A stretch of 16,481 nucleotides of DNA, taken from positions 1 through 16,481 of the forward strand of contig JAHHTB010000025.1 in NCBI GenBank assembly GCA_020024855.1, in the 5' to 3' direction. The notes under the pieces are model-generated. The model was given only the letters and a program-made list of their open reading frames with translations, did not search any database and was not told the origin of the DNA. Position numbers and translations under genes: made by a program. Below are positions 1 to 12,500 of this stretch, piece after piece (the stretch's first letter is position 1; each line of letters opens with the position of its first letter). Source of the DNA: Fusobacterium sp. (GTDB lineage Bacteria > Fusobacteriota > Fusobacteriia > Fusobacteriales > Fusobacteriaceae).

Positions 1-2
1 AT

Positions 3-587
3 GCTAAAACAAATAAAAACACAGATACTCAAGCTAAGAGTATTTGGTTTTTGAATTATCCTGGGAGTAGTATAGGGGATAAAGGTGTGGCCATAGTACC
101 TGGTGGAGATGATAAAAAAGAATGGTATGCTTTTGATGATAAGGTTTATCAAGGAAATAAAAATTTATCATTAAAACCCAAAGATGAAAATAATTATTAT
201 TATCTTGAAACTGGAAAAGATAAAAAAGGAAAAATTTTATCTCAATTAAGTGGGAGATTAGAAAAAGATAAAAAATACAATATAAAAATGTGGTATGCAA
301 ATTCAGGAAATGTTAATGTTAGAATTTATTTAACAAAATCACTTCCTGAAGGAAGAAAAATAACTGATGAGTTTTATAATAATTCTCAAGAAATAGGAGA
401 AATAAAAGGAAATACAGGATTAAATTGGAAATTTTTAAATTTAGAATTTATTTCAGAATATAATTTGGAAAGAGGGTATATATTATTTGTTCCTTATTTT
501 CCAGAAGGTCTTCCGGAATCAAGAGAAGAAAGTATTTTTGCAATAGATCAAGCTCATATGAATGTCATAGAAAAAGAGATTGAAGTT
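3..587 (+). other. Non-repetitive N-terminal segment, probable beta-sandwich
   Basis: Residues 1-195 do not match the repeat pattern that follows. They show alternating hydrophobic strands, for example Y-N-I-K-M-W-Y-A-N near 93-100 and V-N-V-R-I-Y-L near 104-110, and end in a strand F-A-I-D-Q-A-H-M-N-V-I near 179-189. This layout resembles jelly-roll, carbohydrate-binding-like domains in which the last strand carries an I-D-x-(A/V)-x-(V/I) pattern. The fold is inferred from strand pattern alone, and no ligand residue can be assigned. It may be only the tail of a longer upstream region. Confidence 0.45.
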
Positions 588-3500
588 ATAGATAATGGTA
601 TGAGATACCCAGGAACAAATTATAGACAGACATATGGAATGGCAGATGGGAAAGTAGTAAAAGATGAAACTGCAAAAATAAAAGTAAAATTAAGAAATAA
701 ATTTGATGGAATATGGAAAGGTAAAGAGATAGTAACAGTAAACTTTAAAGATTATGGAGTAAAAACCCCAGAGGGAGTAAGAGTTGAGTGGTACTACGAA
801 GGATCAGAAAATGAAAAAAGACCTTTAGTAGATAAAGAAAAAATAGATGTAGAAATGAATGAAGTAGAAGGTAAGGCAGTAATAACTTCCACAGGAGAAT
901 TAAAAAGTGGAAAAATTTATGAAATTACTTTTAATGTAAAATATAATGGAACAGCAAAAGTAAAATATCATCCAGTTATAAACGGAATGTGTAGAGTTGC
1001 TGGGACTGATGGTGAATTTAGTGAAAAAAATATATTAGAGAAATCTTTTATAGAAGAAGTAGATTTAAGTGAATTAGATTCAGAAAATAATATCCCTATG
1101 CAAAAAAATGAAATAATTGGTGAGCATAATATTATTGAAATTGATATTATGAATAATGGTCAAATACAAAAGGTACCAGTAAAATTAGGAACAGAAATTT
1201 CAAATGAAGAAAAACATAAAAATAGCGGAACAGAAAATGATAATGGTTGGACAGTAAAAAATGAAGGAGTAAAAAACCAAGAAGGTTTTTTTGCTAAATA
1301 TTTTGGAAGAATATTAAAAATAGGAAAACAATTAAATCCTAATGAGAGAGAATTATTTTTAGGTTCTAATGAAATTATAATACAAGCTAGTCATGAAGGG
1401 TATGTTGGTGGTTTTGCTGAATTAGGTGTAGGAACAGGAAATAATGTAAAATATCAATGGGAAAGAGTATTTATAGAAAAAGTTAAAAGTGGAGAAAACA
1501 AAATATCATTTAAAATTCCTGATAGAGCAGATACAATAAGAGGTTTTATTTTAAAATACTCTTTAAAACAAAGTGACTCAGGAATATTTAATGTTAATAG
1601 TAATAGTGGAGAGATAGAAAACTACGTTATTAAACCAAAACAAATATTTTCAGGAAATATACTTAAAATAGAAGATAAAGGTGTAAAACTAGCAATAAAT
1701 GATCAGAATAAAGATATTATTTTTGGTGAAAATGATCAGTTTTATTCATATAGTGAAAAAGTTATAGTAGAGTTAGAATTAGAAAATAAGCAGAATGCAG
1801 ATATAATTGGTAAGGAAATAACTTTTATCAGTAATATGATTGAGCTTAAGACAACAGAATTTGAAGTAATGTTAGATGGACAAAAAACTGATAATAACTT
1901 GACAAGAATAAGTCCAAGAGCAGGGTTATCAGGTGCTTATGAATTATATGTTGCAAGTCTTCCAAAAGGTAAAAAAATTAGTGTAAAAATTAATGGTTTA
2001 CTTCTTTTAGAGGAATTTAAAGAAGATAATGGAAATGATTGGAAATTAAAAGCAGAACTTTTTGAGGGAGCAACTCAACTAGGAAGCACTTTTGAAGGAA
2101 ATATAGGAAATAGAGATTTTGGAAATAACTTACAAAATAAATATAATATTCACAATGAAGTAAGACATTATCAATTAGGAAATATAAATTCTAAAAATAA
2201 TGCAAAAATAGGTTTAATGTTTTTAGGAGAAAAATTTAATGCTAGTAATGTAATAGAAAAAGATCCAGATGCAACAAATGATGGTCTAATTTTACCTAAG
2301 TATGAGGGGACATTACAAAAATATGAAGGTAAAAATATAATTATCTCAGGAGAAAAAAATAAAGTATATGTTGGTAAAGAGGATAGTGGAGAAATACCAA
2401 CAGCATGGCTAAGCTTTTTTATAAATATGAAAGAAGTTTGGCATAAAGATACAACAGATTCAGTTTATACTGTAGATTTAAAAAGAAATCCAACACCTAA
2501 TGGAAGTTGGGGAAATAAAGATATTCCAGCTGATATACTAGGAAAAATAAAAGGAAAAGATAAATTCTGGATAGATGTAACAGGACCAGAAACAGATGAG
2601 GTTGTAAGAAGAACATTTAGAGCAAGAATATCTGGAGAAGAAAAAGAAACAAGAACTCCTATAATTACTGCTAGTATGGGAGAAGTAGAGGACTATGAAG
2701 TTTATGTATTCCCAGCCTTTGTTCCAGAAATTACAATGAGTTATTTAGGTGTAGATTTATCTAAAATAAATGAAGATAAAAATGAAAATGCAACAAATGA
2801 AAAAGTAGATGAAGAAAATGCACCAGAATATAGAAAAGTAAATTTTGGTGGTGAATTAGAGTATAGAGTAAAAATAGAAAATATAACAAATCACCAATCA
2901 GAGCCAAAAAGTATAATACTTAGAACAAAAATGGGAACATTAGTTTCTAGAGAAAAGGGAAATATAGAAGCTGAGCAAGTAAAAAATAAAAATCAATCAG
3001 AAAAAGAACCTTATAATGATATAACTATAACACCATATAGTGATAAAGATACCCCAAGTGGCTATAGAGATTACAGAATAAGTATAGGAAATATAAAAGG
3101 TGGACATCATCTAAATATAAAATTTAATGTAAAAATAGATAGAGAATATAGAGAAAGTTTAAAACCAGAACAAGAAATAGATAGATGGAAACCAATAGAT
3201 GAATTTTATGTTATGAACTCTCAAGGAAAGAAGAAAATAAAAGTAGTAGAGTATAAAACATTAAAAAGAAATTATGGTTCACAAGAATTATCAAAAAATA
3301 TTTTACTTGATGATGCTAGACATTATGAATTAGAAGTTGGAAAAAAAGTAGTTAAATTAGGAACAGATATAAAATATGCTCCTGATTCTTTTTCTAGTGT
3401 TCAAAAAAGTGAAGATGGAATAGAATTTCCAAAAGATGAGGATAATTTAGAAAAGAATGTAATATTCTTAGATGCTAAGAATATTTTAAAAGGAAGTTTT

Positions 3501-6500
3501 TCTCATAATGACAAAGGTTATATTAATATTTGGATAGCAGATGCAACATCTTTAAAACCAGAAGGAAATAATATAAATAATAAAAATGCTAAAGATTTAA
3601 CTTGGAAAAATTTATTTGCAGAGTCAAAAAGTGTAAGTGAATTTAATTTAAAAGATGGTAAAAGAGAAATTTTAGTTGATACTACTGGAAAAGATATTAA
3701 ACATGGAGTTCCTTATATAGTTAGGGTAAGATATTCTTTAGATAAAGAAGAAGTAAAGAAAATAGATGGTCATTCTTTAATGGGAGAAGTAGAAGACTAC
3801 TTAGTATATGGAAGTCACCCTATTGTTTGGAAGGTTAGTCAAACAGGATTAGGAATTCCTATCAATGAAAAAATATCTTTTGGGGCTAATGATGATAAAT
3901 TAAGTCATAAAGAAGAAGTGGAGTATAAAGTAACTTTTAAAAATAGATCTCAAACTCCAACATCTCCAGCTGATTTATTTTATATAAGTTCAAAAGGTGA
4001 ATATATAAAAGATTCTATAACAGAAACAAATTTAATAGAAAATGAAATTTCTAAAAAAGCAACAATAGTATGGAATGAAACTAATAAAAATTATGAATTA
4101 AAAGTTGGAAATGTTGAGCCTACTAAAGAAAAAGATGTAACTTTTAGAATTAAGCTTATTAAAGATGAGAGAAATAAAAAAGTTTTTGAAAGTTTTAAAG
4201 ATAAATTTGAAAGAAATAAAAAGTTTGAAAATCCAGATTATCTAAGATCAAACTATGGTTTATTAGATCCACTTAGTAAATATAATAACTATGAATATAA
4301 AAGATTAGAGAGTGCTGGATTCCACTATGAAGTAAATCCTAATTTAGAAGAAATAAAAGACCCAGTAAGATTAGGAAAAGAGATATTCTATGAAAATGAA
4401 AAAATAATAAATGATGGAGTTGCATTCCCTAAAAAACAACTTGAAACTAATGGAAAAGAAGAAGATGTTTTATATTGGGGAAAAGATAAAAATGGAAATA
4501 ATGTAAAAACTCCATTAACAATAACTCCTACATATGATGGATATGTAACAGTATGGATTGAAAACAATAAAAGAAAAATAAGTGAAGGAAAGTCAGTTCC
4601 TGTAAAAAAAGGGGAAGCTAATCAAGTTTGGGTTCAAGTACCTACTAATGAATATTCTGTTAATAGTAGTCAAAATATAAGAGTAAGATATTCTCCTTTA
4701 GAAGAAGATGTTGAAAGTTATGACCAAGTTTCAGCTTTAGGAGAAGTAGAAGATTATCTAAATATTAAATTAGTATCTCCAATAAAAGTAACTAACTTAA
4801 AGGTTGAGGATTTAGGAGTAGATTTAGATGGAGATTTTACAACAACAAATGATGTAAAAGAAGCCAATGATAAAATAGTAAAATATCATGAAAGAGTAAG
4901 ATATACAATAACAGTAGAAAATAAATCTAACTCAGCTGTACTATTAGAAGATGTAAGACTTGAAACTAATATGGGAACTTACATTGAAAATAGTTTAAAA
5001 GTTTTAAATGAACAACCTAGTGTAACAAGAGGAATGTCATTAGAACAAAAGTATAATGGAATAAATATATATATTCCTAAAGACATAGAAGTATCTAATA
5101 CAGAACCATTAACTTATAGTTTTGAAGTGTTAGAAAATAGAGAAGATTTTTATCAAGATTATAATAATAATCCTAGTGAATGGAGAAATAGAGATCAAAT
5201 ATTACAAGATGGTGTAGTTTATTATAATATCCTAGATAAAGATGAAAGAATTAATAGAGATATGAAAAATACTGTATTAAATAGATATTATGGAACAGCA
5301 GTACCTGACTATAAAGATTCTATTTATGAAAGTTACAGATGGGAAAATTATAAAAAAGCAGCTAGACATTATCAATTAGATATGCAAGATGGAAAAGGTA
5401 ATGCTAAGTTAGGAAATTCTATTGGTTCTTTTGATAATAAAATATCAGAATATCATTATAGATCAAATTATAGTGATTATTGGATTCCTATTTTAAAATC
5501 AGGTGATGGAGTTTATTTTGATAAAGGTGTTGTAAATGGAGCAACAAAAAATATAGTTGTTTCAGATGCAACAACAGAATTAAAATTAAATAATGTTTCA
5601 CATGATGGATATGTAACAGTATGGGTATCAAAATATTATAATGGGGATCAGCATATATATTCTCCAAATAATATAAATTGGGAAAATGTTACTGTTGGAG
5701 AATCAGGTGAGAAAGTAGCAAAAGTAAAAAGTGGAAAAGACCAAAAAGTTCAAATAAAAATAAATGGAATAGTTGGAAAAGATGCCTATATAAGAGTAAG
5801 ATATTCTCCAAGAAAATTAGATGTAGTAAAAGCAACAGATAGTAAAAATGGAGAAGGGGCAGTAACAGGAGAAACAGAAGACTATACAGTTTATGGAGTA
5901 GCTGCTTTAGAAACAAGTTTTAATCATTATGGGAAAAAAGATCATGAAAAATTAGGAATAACTTTTAATAATACTCCAGATGGAACTCAAACTCATAAAG
6001 GTAAAGAGGGACAATATTATTTTGGTGAAGATATAAGTTATAAAATAATTATTAGAAATACAAGCATTGAACCTTTAGAAAATAAAGAGATAATATTTAT
6101 AACTGAAATGGCTGACTGGAATAATGAATATGAAATTTGGTCTGGAAAAATGGTTGAAGGATCAAAAAATGAGTTTATACCTGAAAGTAAAATTTATAAT
6201 AATAAAGTAAATATAAAAAAGGAAAGAATTTCTGAATCATATTATTCAGATTATAAAGATTATTATAAGTATACTTTAAATGTAACTAGACTAGAAGGAA
6301 ATGAAGCTATTGAATTAAGAATGAAGATGAAAATAAGAGATACTCTTATAAAAAGATATGAAAATTCTAATTCAGATAATACAACTTCACATCATTATAG
6401 AAAAGGTAAAGAAGAACTTTCTATTGTAGGTATAATAAAAGATTCTGCTCTATTAGAAATAGGGGAAACAGATTATGAAGATAGTATATTAGGATCAGTT

Positions 6501-9500
6501 AGTTATTCTAATCCAGATTCTAAAACAAGACATAATATGATTGTTTTAGAGATGGTTCTAAATAATAATAAAATAAATACAGATCTAACAAAAGAATATT
6601 TTTCATATATTAGACCAAAACGTTATTACTCACCAAGTACAGACTTAAACGAAACATCAAAAGATGACTATAACTTAGAAAATAGTGATTTAAGAAAAGC
6701 AAATGGAAAAATAGAAGATAAATATTTAAAATTAGAACCAGCAATAGCACCAAAAGGAACAGTAGGTTCTAATCCTTTTGCTACTGGAGAATATACTCTT
6801 TTCCAAAAATCAAAAAATACAATAAAAGTATATGCTAGTCATAAAGGTTATGTTTCAGTAGCGTTAATGCCTTTAGAAGCAGGAAGAAGTGGTTGTCAAA
6901 GTATAAGTCATGATTGGAGTATATCTTCAAAAGAATGGAATAATAAAGATGTTATTTTCATTCCACCTCAAGAGGTTCAGGCTGGTGAAAATGAGATAAC
7001 TCTTGATTTAACAAATAAAGATTATTGGCTTAAAGAAGACATTACAACAAATGGTAAGTATGAACGTTTTGTATCATCAGGTACAGGAGTTTTAAGAATA
7101 AGATATGCTTTAACTCCAGAGGAGGTTAATAGTCCAACAGGAAGAGCATACTCTGGAGAAACAGAAGAATATAAAATAAATCATTTCTTAATGCCAATAG
7201 TAGCAGACTTTAAAGAAAAGTTCCATGAAGATGAAGGGTTAGAAGTAGATGGTAAAGTAATAGGTAAAAATGACAAAATACTAACTATTGGAGAAAATTT
7301 TAAAACAAAAATAGATATAGAAAATAAAACATCTACAAACCAAGATAGATTAAAAATAACTTTAGGAACTTCTATGAGTACAGTTCAAAAAGTTAAATTA
7401 GATGGAAATGACCTTACATTTAGAAAAACAAGAGAATATGATTCAAGTGATTATAAAAGTGTTAGAGGATTGTGTGGTGTTTCTAGTTGGTGGGAGTATG
7501 ATTTTAGTCCAGTAAGAGATCAATATAAAGGAAATACTTTTGTAGAGTATGAAATAGATTTACCAGAATTAAAAGCAGGACAAAAAGGTATTTTAACAGT
7601 TGAAGCCACTGTTGATAATAAGATTACTAATAATTTTAATCAAAAAGAAGCTAATATAATGCAGTATGTACTTTTTGATAAGAGAACAATAGCTTTTAAT
7701 GATATATACACATTAAAGTATGATATGGGTGGTATTCATAAGATAGCAACTGAAACAGAAGAAGAAGACAGTGTAAAACATTTTGAATTTAAAGAAAATG
7801 ATGACTATATGTATTTAGGGCAGAAACCTAAAATATCTTGGGATTCTGAAACAGATACAGAGATAGAAACAGGGGATAAAAAAGAAGATGAAGGAATTTT
7901 AGATTTCAAAAAATATAGATTAAATTTAGAAGAAAATTTAAGAGATAAAAATGTTCTTAATTTAGACTCTATAAATACTTTAAATATAAATGTAAAAAGA
8001 GATGGATACATTACCCTATGGACAAATGTGGGTAAAAATAATAAATGGGTAAGTCTTTCAAAAGATAAAAAAGATGAAACTCAAACAGCTATTATGTATC
8101 CAGTTAAAGCTGGAAAAAATGAAATAAGTTTCTATTTTAAAAGCTATCAGTTTGAAAAATTAGAAGAAATAAAAGAGGAAAATAAAGAAGAATTTTTAAA
8201 TAATAAAATTCTTAGAGTTAGATATTCACCAAGACAAGAGGATATAAAAACATATAACAAATATTCAGCAATGGGAGAAGTAGAAGATTATCTTTATTAT
8301 ATTATGCCTCCAAATGAAGTCGTATTTGAAAGTTGGAGAGATAAAGGGGTGGAAACTGATATTGAAAACCCAAATAGCAAAGATAAAAATAAAATCTTTG
8401 GTGCTGATGATTATTTATGGGTTCCTGGTGAAGTAATTAATCAAGTTATAACAATATCAAATATAACAAAAACAAATTTAGAAGAAACATCAGCAGATGT
8501 ATTAAATAGAAGTAAAATAAAATTTGTTTCAAATGTAGGAGATGTTGATTTATCTAAATGGAATGTAAAATTATTTGTAAATAATTCAGAAACTCCATTA
8601 AAAGATTCAAAAGATAGAGTTACAGTAAATGGAAGTGATGGAGTATACTATTTCCAATTTAACAAACTTGATGGATTAGAAAATTTAAAAATAGATTTTG
8701 ATTTTATTGCAAAAAGAGAAAGTAAAACAGGATTTATAGAAAATGAAGTATATATATTAGAACGTTTACAAGATAAGATTGGTTTTGAAGATGAAGAAGT
8801 AACTCCACAATTTATAGAGATAGGTCATCACAAGAAAAAAATAGGACATGATATGGATGGTGGACTTGCTGGTTGGCATTATAAAATAAAAGAGATACCT
8901 CATTTGGGAGAAAAAATCACTTTTGACGGAATGAATAGTCGTAGAAATGGAGAAGAAATCGGAAAAGGTGATAATGATGGTATTTTAAAAATTAATGGAC
9001 AACCTTTAACTTCAAATGCAACTGAATTATCATTAGCAACAGAAGTAAGCAATAGTTTAACGTTTAAAGCTACTCACAATGGATTTATACAAGCTTGGCT
9101 AGAAATAAGAAACCCAGATAATACAATAGACTATATACATTATCCATTATTTATTGAAAATAAAAATGGAAGTGAAGTAGAGGCTAAAGCTGTTTCAATT
9201 AATGCAAATGAAGAAAAAACAATAGATTTTATATTACCAAATGAGTATAAAGGCTATAAATTCCATGATGATAATGCTTCAAATGGACAGACTCCAAATC
9301 CAAAAAATCAAAAAATATTAAAGATAAGATATGGACAGATAGAAAAACAAGTAAATAGTTTCTTTGAAGAGCAACCAGCAATAGGAACATCAGAATATGT
9401 TGTAAATATAGGAAGTACAGGAGAGGCAGAAGATCATTATATTAATTTAATTGATTCAATAGATACTTATTTTGCTGGCTATGAAGAACTAGGAGTTGAA

Positions 9501-12500
9501 GTAGAGGATATAGATAAAAAAGATGTAAAAATTTATGGAGTAAATGATAAAAATGTCAACTATGGTGAAAGAGTAAGACAAAGTATTATCATTGAAAATA
9601 GAGGGCACCAATCTTTAACATCAGCTGTACTAGATAATAAAAGGGTAAAATTTATATCAAATAATGGAATATTTGAATTAAGTCAAAATGGAAATATAGA
9701 TAGCAGTAGATTAAATTTAGAAGTTTTTTTAAATGAAAAGAATGTTACTTCTGAAAATTATATAATTGTTGAAAAAAATCCATCAAATGAAAAAGAATAT
9801 TTCTTTAAGGTAATAAAAGATATTCCAGCTAAAGGAAAATTAAAATTAAAATTTAATTATTTTGTAAAACAAGATAATGATGATCAGGTTATAAATGAAT
9901 TACATTATATAAATTGTTATAATGATGTAAATGGTAAGCAAGAAGATTATCATAAAGCTTCAACTAATAAAGCTAGAGATAAACAAGAACTAGAAAAAAA
10001 TAATTATCCTTTAATGAATAAAGATATGGATAATACAGGTTTTGTAAGACATTTTAAAACTGAAAAAGAAGAAGTAAGATTAGGTTCAATTATCACTTAT
10101 AAAAATGGCTTTAGTGGTGAACTTCTATCAGCTACAACAAATGATGGAGTAGTAATAAAAAATATAGTTGCATATATAGATACAAAGGCAGGAGATACAA
10201 AAGGAAAACCTACATTGTTTACAGGTGAATGGAATGATGTAATAGTAAAACCTAGTGAAAAAGGATATGTAACTTTCTGGCTAGATAATGAATGGAAGAG
10301 TACAACTCCACCTTATCAAGAGGTTAAAACTCCTATTCAACTACCAGCAAGAAAAACTAATACAGATAATGGTGATAATTTACAGCCATTATTAGTAGGA
10401 ACAGATGAACAAATAGAGGTATTGATCCCTGATGGAGTTTATAGAAATATAAACAACAATGAAGCAAGTGGAACTTTAACAGTTAGATATTCTCTTGTAA
10501 AAGATGAGATTACTGATTTGAAAAAACTTTCAAGAGTTGGAGAGGTTGAAGAATATCAAGTAAGAGTAATGCCACCAATAGAGGCTAGATTCTTATCACC
10601 TTTAGACTATGGAATAAAATTAAATTCATCTGCAGAAGAACATGCTGGAGAGAGTGTAAGTGCTCTTGACAATATTTTAAGCATGAGAGAGTTGTTTGAT
10701 GAAAGAATTCAATTTAAAAACTTACATAATAAAACAACTAAACCACAAAAAATTGTTGTAGGAAGTAATGTTGCTATTCTATCAACTGATTTTTATAAAC
10801 AAGGAATTGATGTTCAATTTGAAGAGGGAAATATATCAGAAGAAAATAAAATTCAAAATTCAGTATTAACTAATGACTTAACTTTAACAACAAATTTAGT
10901 TTTAGAAGGAAATAAAGAAGCAGTTGTTAAAATAAAAAGACAAGTTGATGATAGTAAAGAGAAAGAATTTTATGCATATAGTGATGATAGAAGATGGAGA
11001 GTTTATGATACCCTTGAAATAGGTAATACAGGACAAAATATTTTAGCAGGATATTTTGCAAATAGTAATTCTTATTGGAATGAAACAATAGGATTTGACA
11101 AGAAAAAAGTAGATTTAAAAGGAATAGACAGACAACATAACTATAAAGAGTATTCTACTGATGTTCAACCAGTTTATAATATAATGGCAAGAGATTATGA
11201 AAATGACTATACATATCATGATTATTACAAAAATTCATCAGAATCTCAAGATTGGTATAGAGATGATAATACTGGAGCAAGAGCTTATATGGTTAAAAGA
11301 ATTGGAAATAATAAAGAGTATTCAAGTCTTGGAGAAACGATAAAAGCTCAAGAAAAACCAAAACATCAAACAAATACTTGGGATAATGATATGAGGGATA
11401 CAGATGATGATGGAGTTGCCATAAATCCAGAAACAGACAAGATTATAACTGTTGAAAATCCCAAATTATACAATAGAGCAAATAATAAACTTGTAATAAG
11501 ATCAACAGAAGATGGTTATGTAAGTATTTGGATTTGGACAAGAAATCATGGGCCTTCAAATTATTATAGATATATTGGACAATATGCTAGATGGGATTTA
11601 AATGATAAAGGACGTTCAATATATGAGTACTCAAATCCAGAAAATGGAGAATTAGGAGAGGCCTATCCTACAATTACAAATGCTAATGGAGTAGATATTC
11701 CAATAAATCAGGGATATAAACAAAAAATATTTAAAGTTAAAAAAGGCCAAGCAAACGAGATTGAATTTTATTCAAGACAACTAGAAAGTCGTACAGTTGT
11801 AAGAATAAAATTTAGTTTGGAAAGAGATGATAAAGGTCACCAATCTCCAACTACATTTATAAGAGCAGGAGAAATAGAAGATTATAAAGTAAATGAAAAT
11901 GGAGATATATTTGAATTACAAAAAGTAAGTATAGATGAAATAGGAAATGAATATAAAGATGAAAATGAAACAATTATCTATGAAAAAGATAATGAAGGAC
12001 AAAATATTGAGAAATCTTTATCATGGAAAGAGAAGTTTAATTACAGAATTCAAATAAAAAATTATTCTCCAGCAAGAAACTTTATAAAACTATCAAATAG
12101 TACTTCATATAGTGAAACTGATAAAGAAAAAATAGTTAATGTTGAAAAAGACAAAGCTAATATTTCAAAAGCTACTTTAAAAATTGAAAGTGCTAATAAT
12201 ACTGGTGGACAGGATAATAAAGATGCAGTAATAAGTATTGGTAATGTTCCTCCTAGTTACAATACTGATGATGGAATTGTAGATGTAATATACAAAGCTC
12301 AGGTAATTGAAGAAAATGATTTAAGAAATGAGTGGGCAACAGGTACTTATGGTGGATATTATATCTGGAGAACACAAGAATTTTGGTGGCATGGTTATGG
12401 TGAACTTATGTGGTACAATAACCCAAGTGAAAGTCCAGAAAGTAAATATAATTTATATTTAGAAGAAAAGATGTTTAAAGAAAAAGATGCTATTGTAAAA

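Larger units (their letters stand above)
3813..4772 (+). repeat. Repeat unit 4: Ig-like plus GEVED domain (shortest unit)
   Basis: This is the shortest unit, 319 residues between signatures. The Ig-like part has V-E-Y-K-V-T-F-K-N (1306-1314). The GEVED part has N-Y-G (1417-1419), F-H-Y-E-V (1440-1444) in place of A-R-H-Y, R-L-G (1456-1458), N-D-G-V-A-F (1470-1475), D-G-Y-V-T-V-W-I (1512-1519), I-R-V-R-Y-S-P (1559-1565) and G-E-V-E-D-Y (1580-1585). Parts of its DNA are identical to unit 5. Confidence 0.9.
4773..5900 (+). repeat. Repeat unit 5: Ig-like plus GEVED domain (canonical)
   Basis: The Ig-like part opens with L-G-V-D-L (1604-1608) and has V-R-Y-T-I-T-V-E-N (1632-1640). The GEVED part has Y-Y-G (1762-1764), A-A-R-H-Y-Q-L (1786-1792), K-L-G (1802-1804), G-D-G-V (1834-1837), S-H-D-G-Y-V-T-V-W-V (1866-1875), I-R-V-R-Y-S-P (1930-1936) and G-E-T-E-D-Y (1956-1961). 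Its central and penultimate strands are nearly identical in DNA to those of unit 4. Confidence 0.92.

Noticed and set aside
1..54. Frame starting with ATG at base 1
   Set aside because: It reaches TGA after 17 codons and conflicts with the long frame beginning at base 3; it is out-of-frame chance.
288..290. First in-frame ATG as a possible start codon
   Set aside because: Codons before it encode a continuous beta-type sequence, the ATG is inside a strand, and no Shine-Dalgarno-like sequence precedes it.
34..300. Short open frame within the N-terminal segment, not in the main frame
   Set aside because: Its product is an artefact-like mix of Phe, Leu, Tyr and His, as expected from complementing AT-rich coding DNA, and it lies wholly inside the giant gene.
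5689..5916. Leu/Phe-rich frame that could look like a small membrane protein
   Set aside because: The extreme Leu/Phe/His content is the reverse-strand reading of Lys/Glu/Asn codons in unit 5; there is no motif or ribosome site to support it.
7805..8011. Short frame opposite unit 7
   Set aside because: Overlaps conserved coding sequence of the giant gene and has no recognisable domain.
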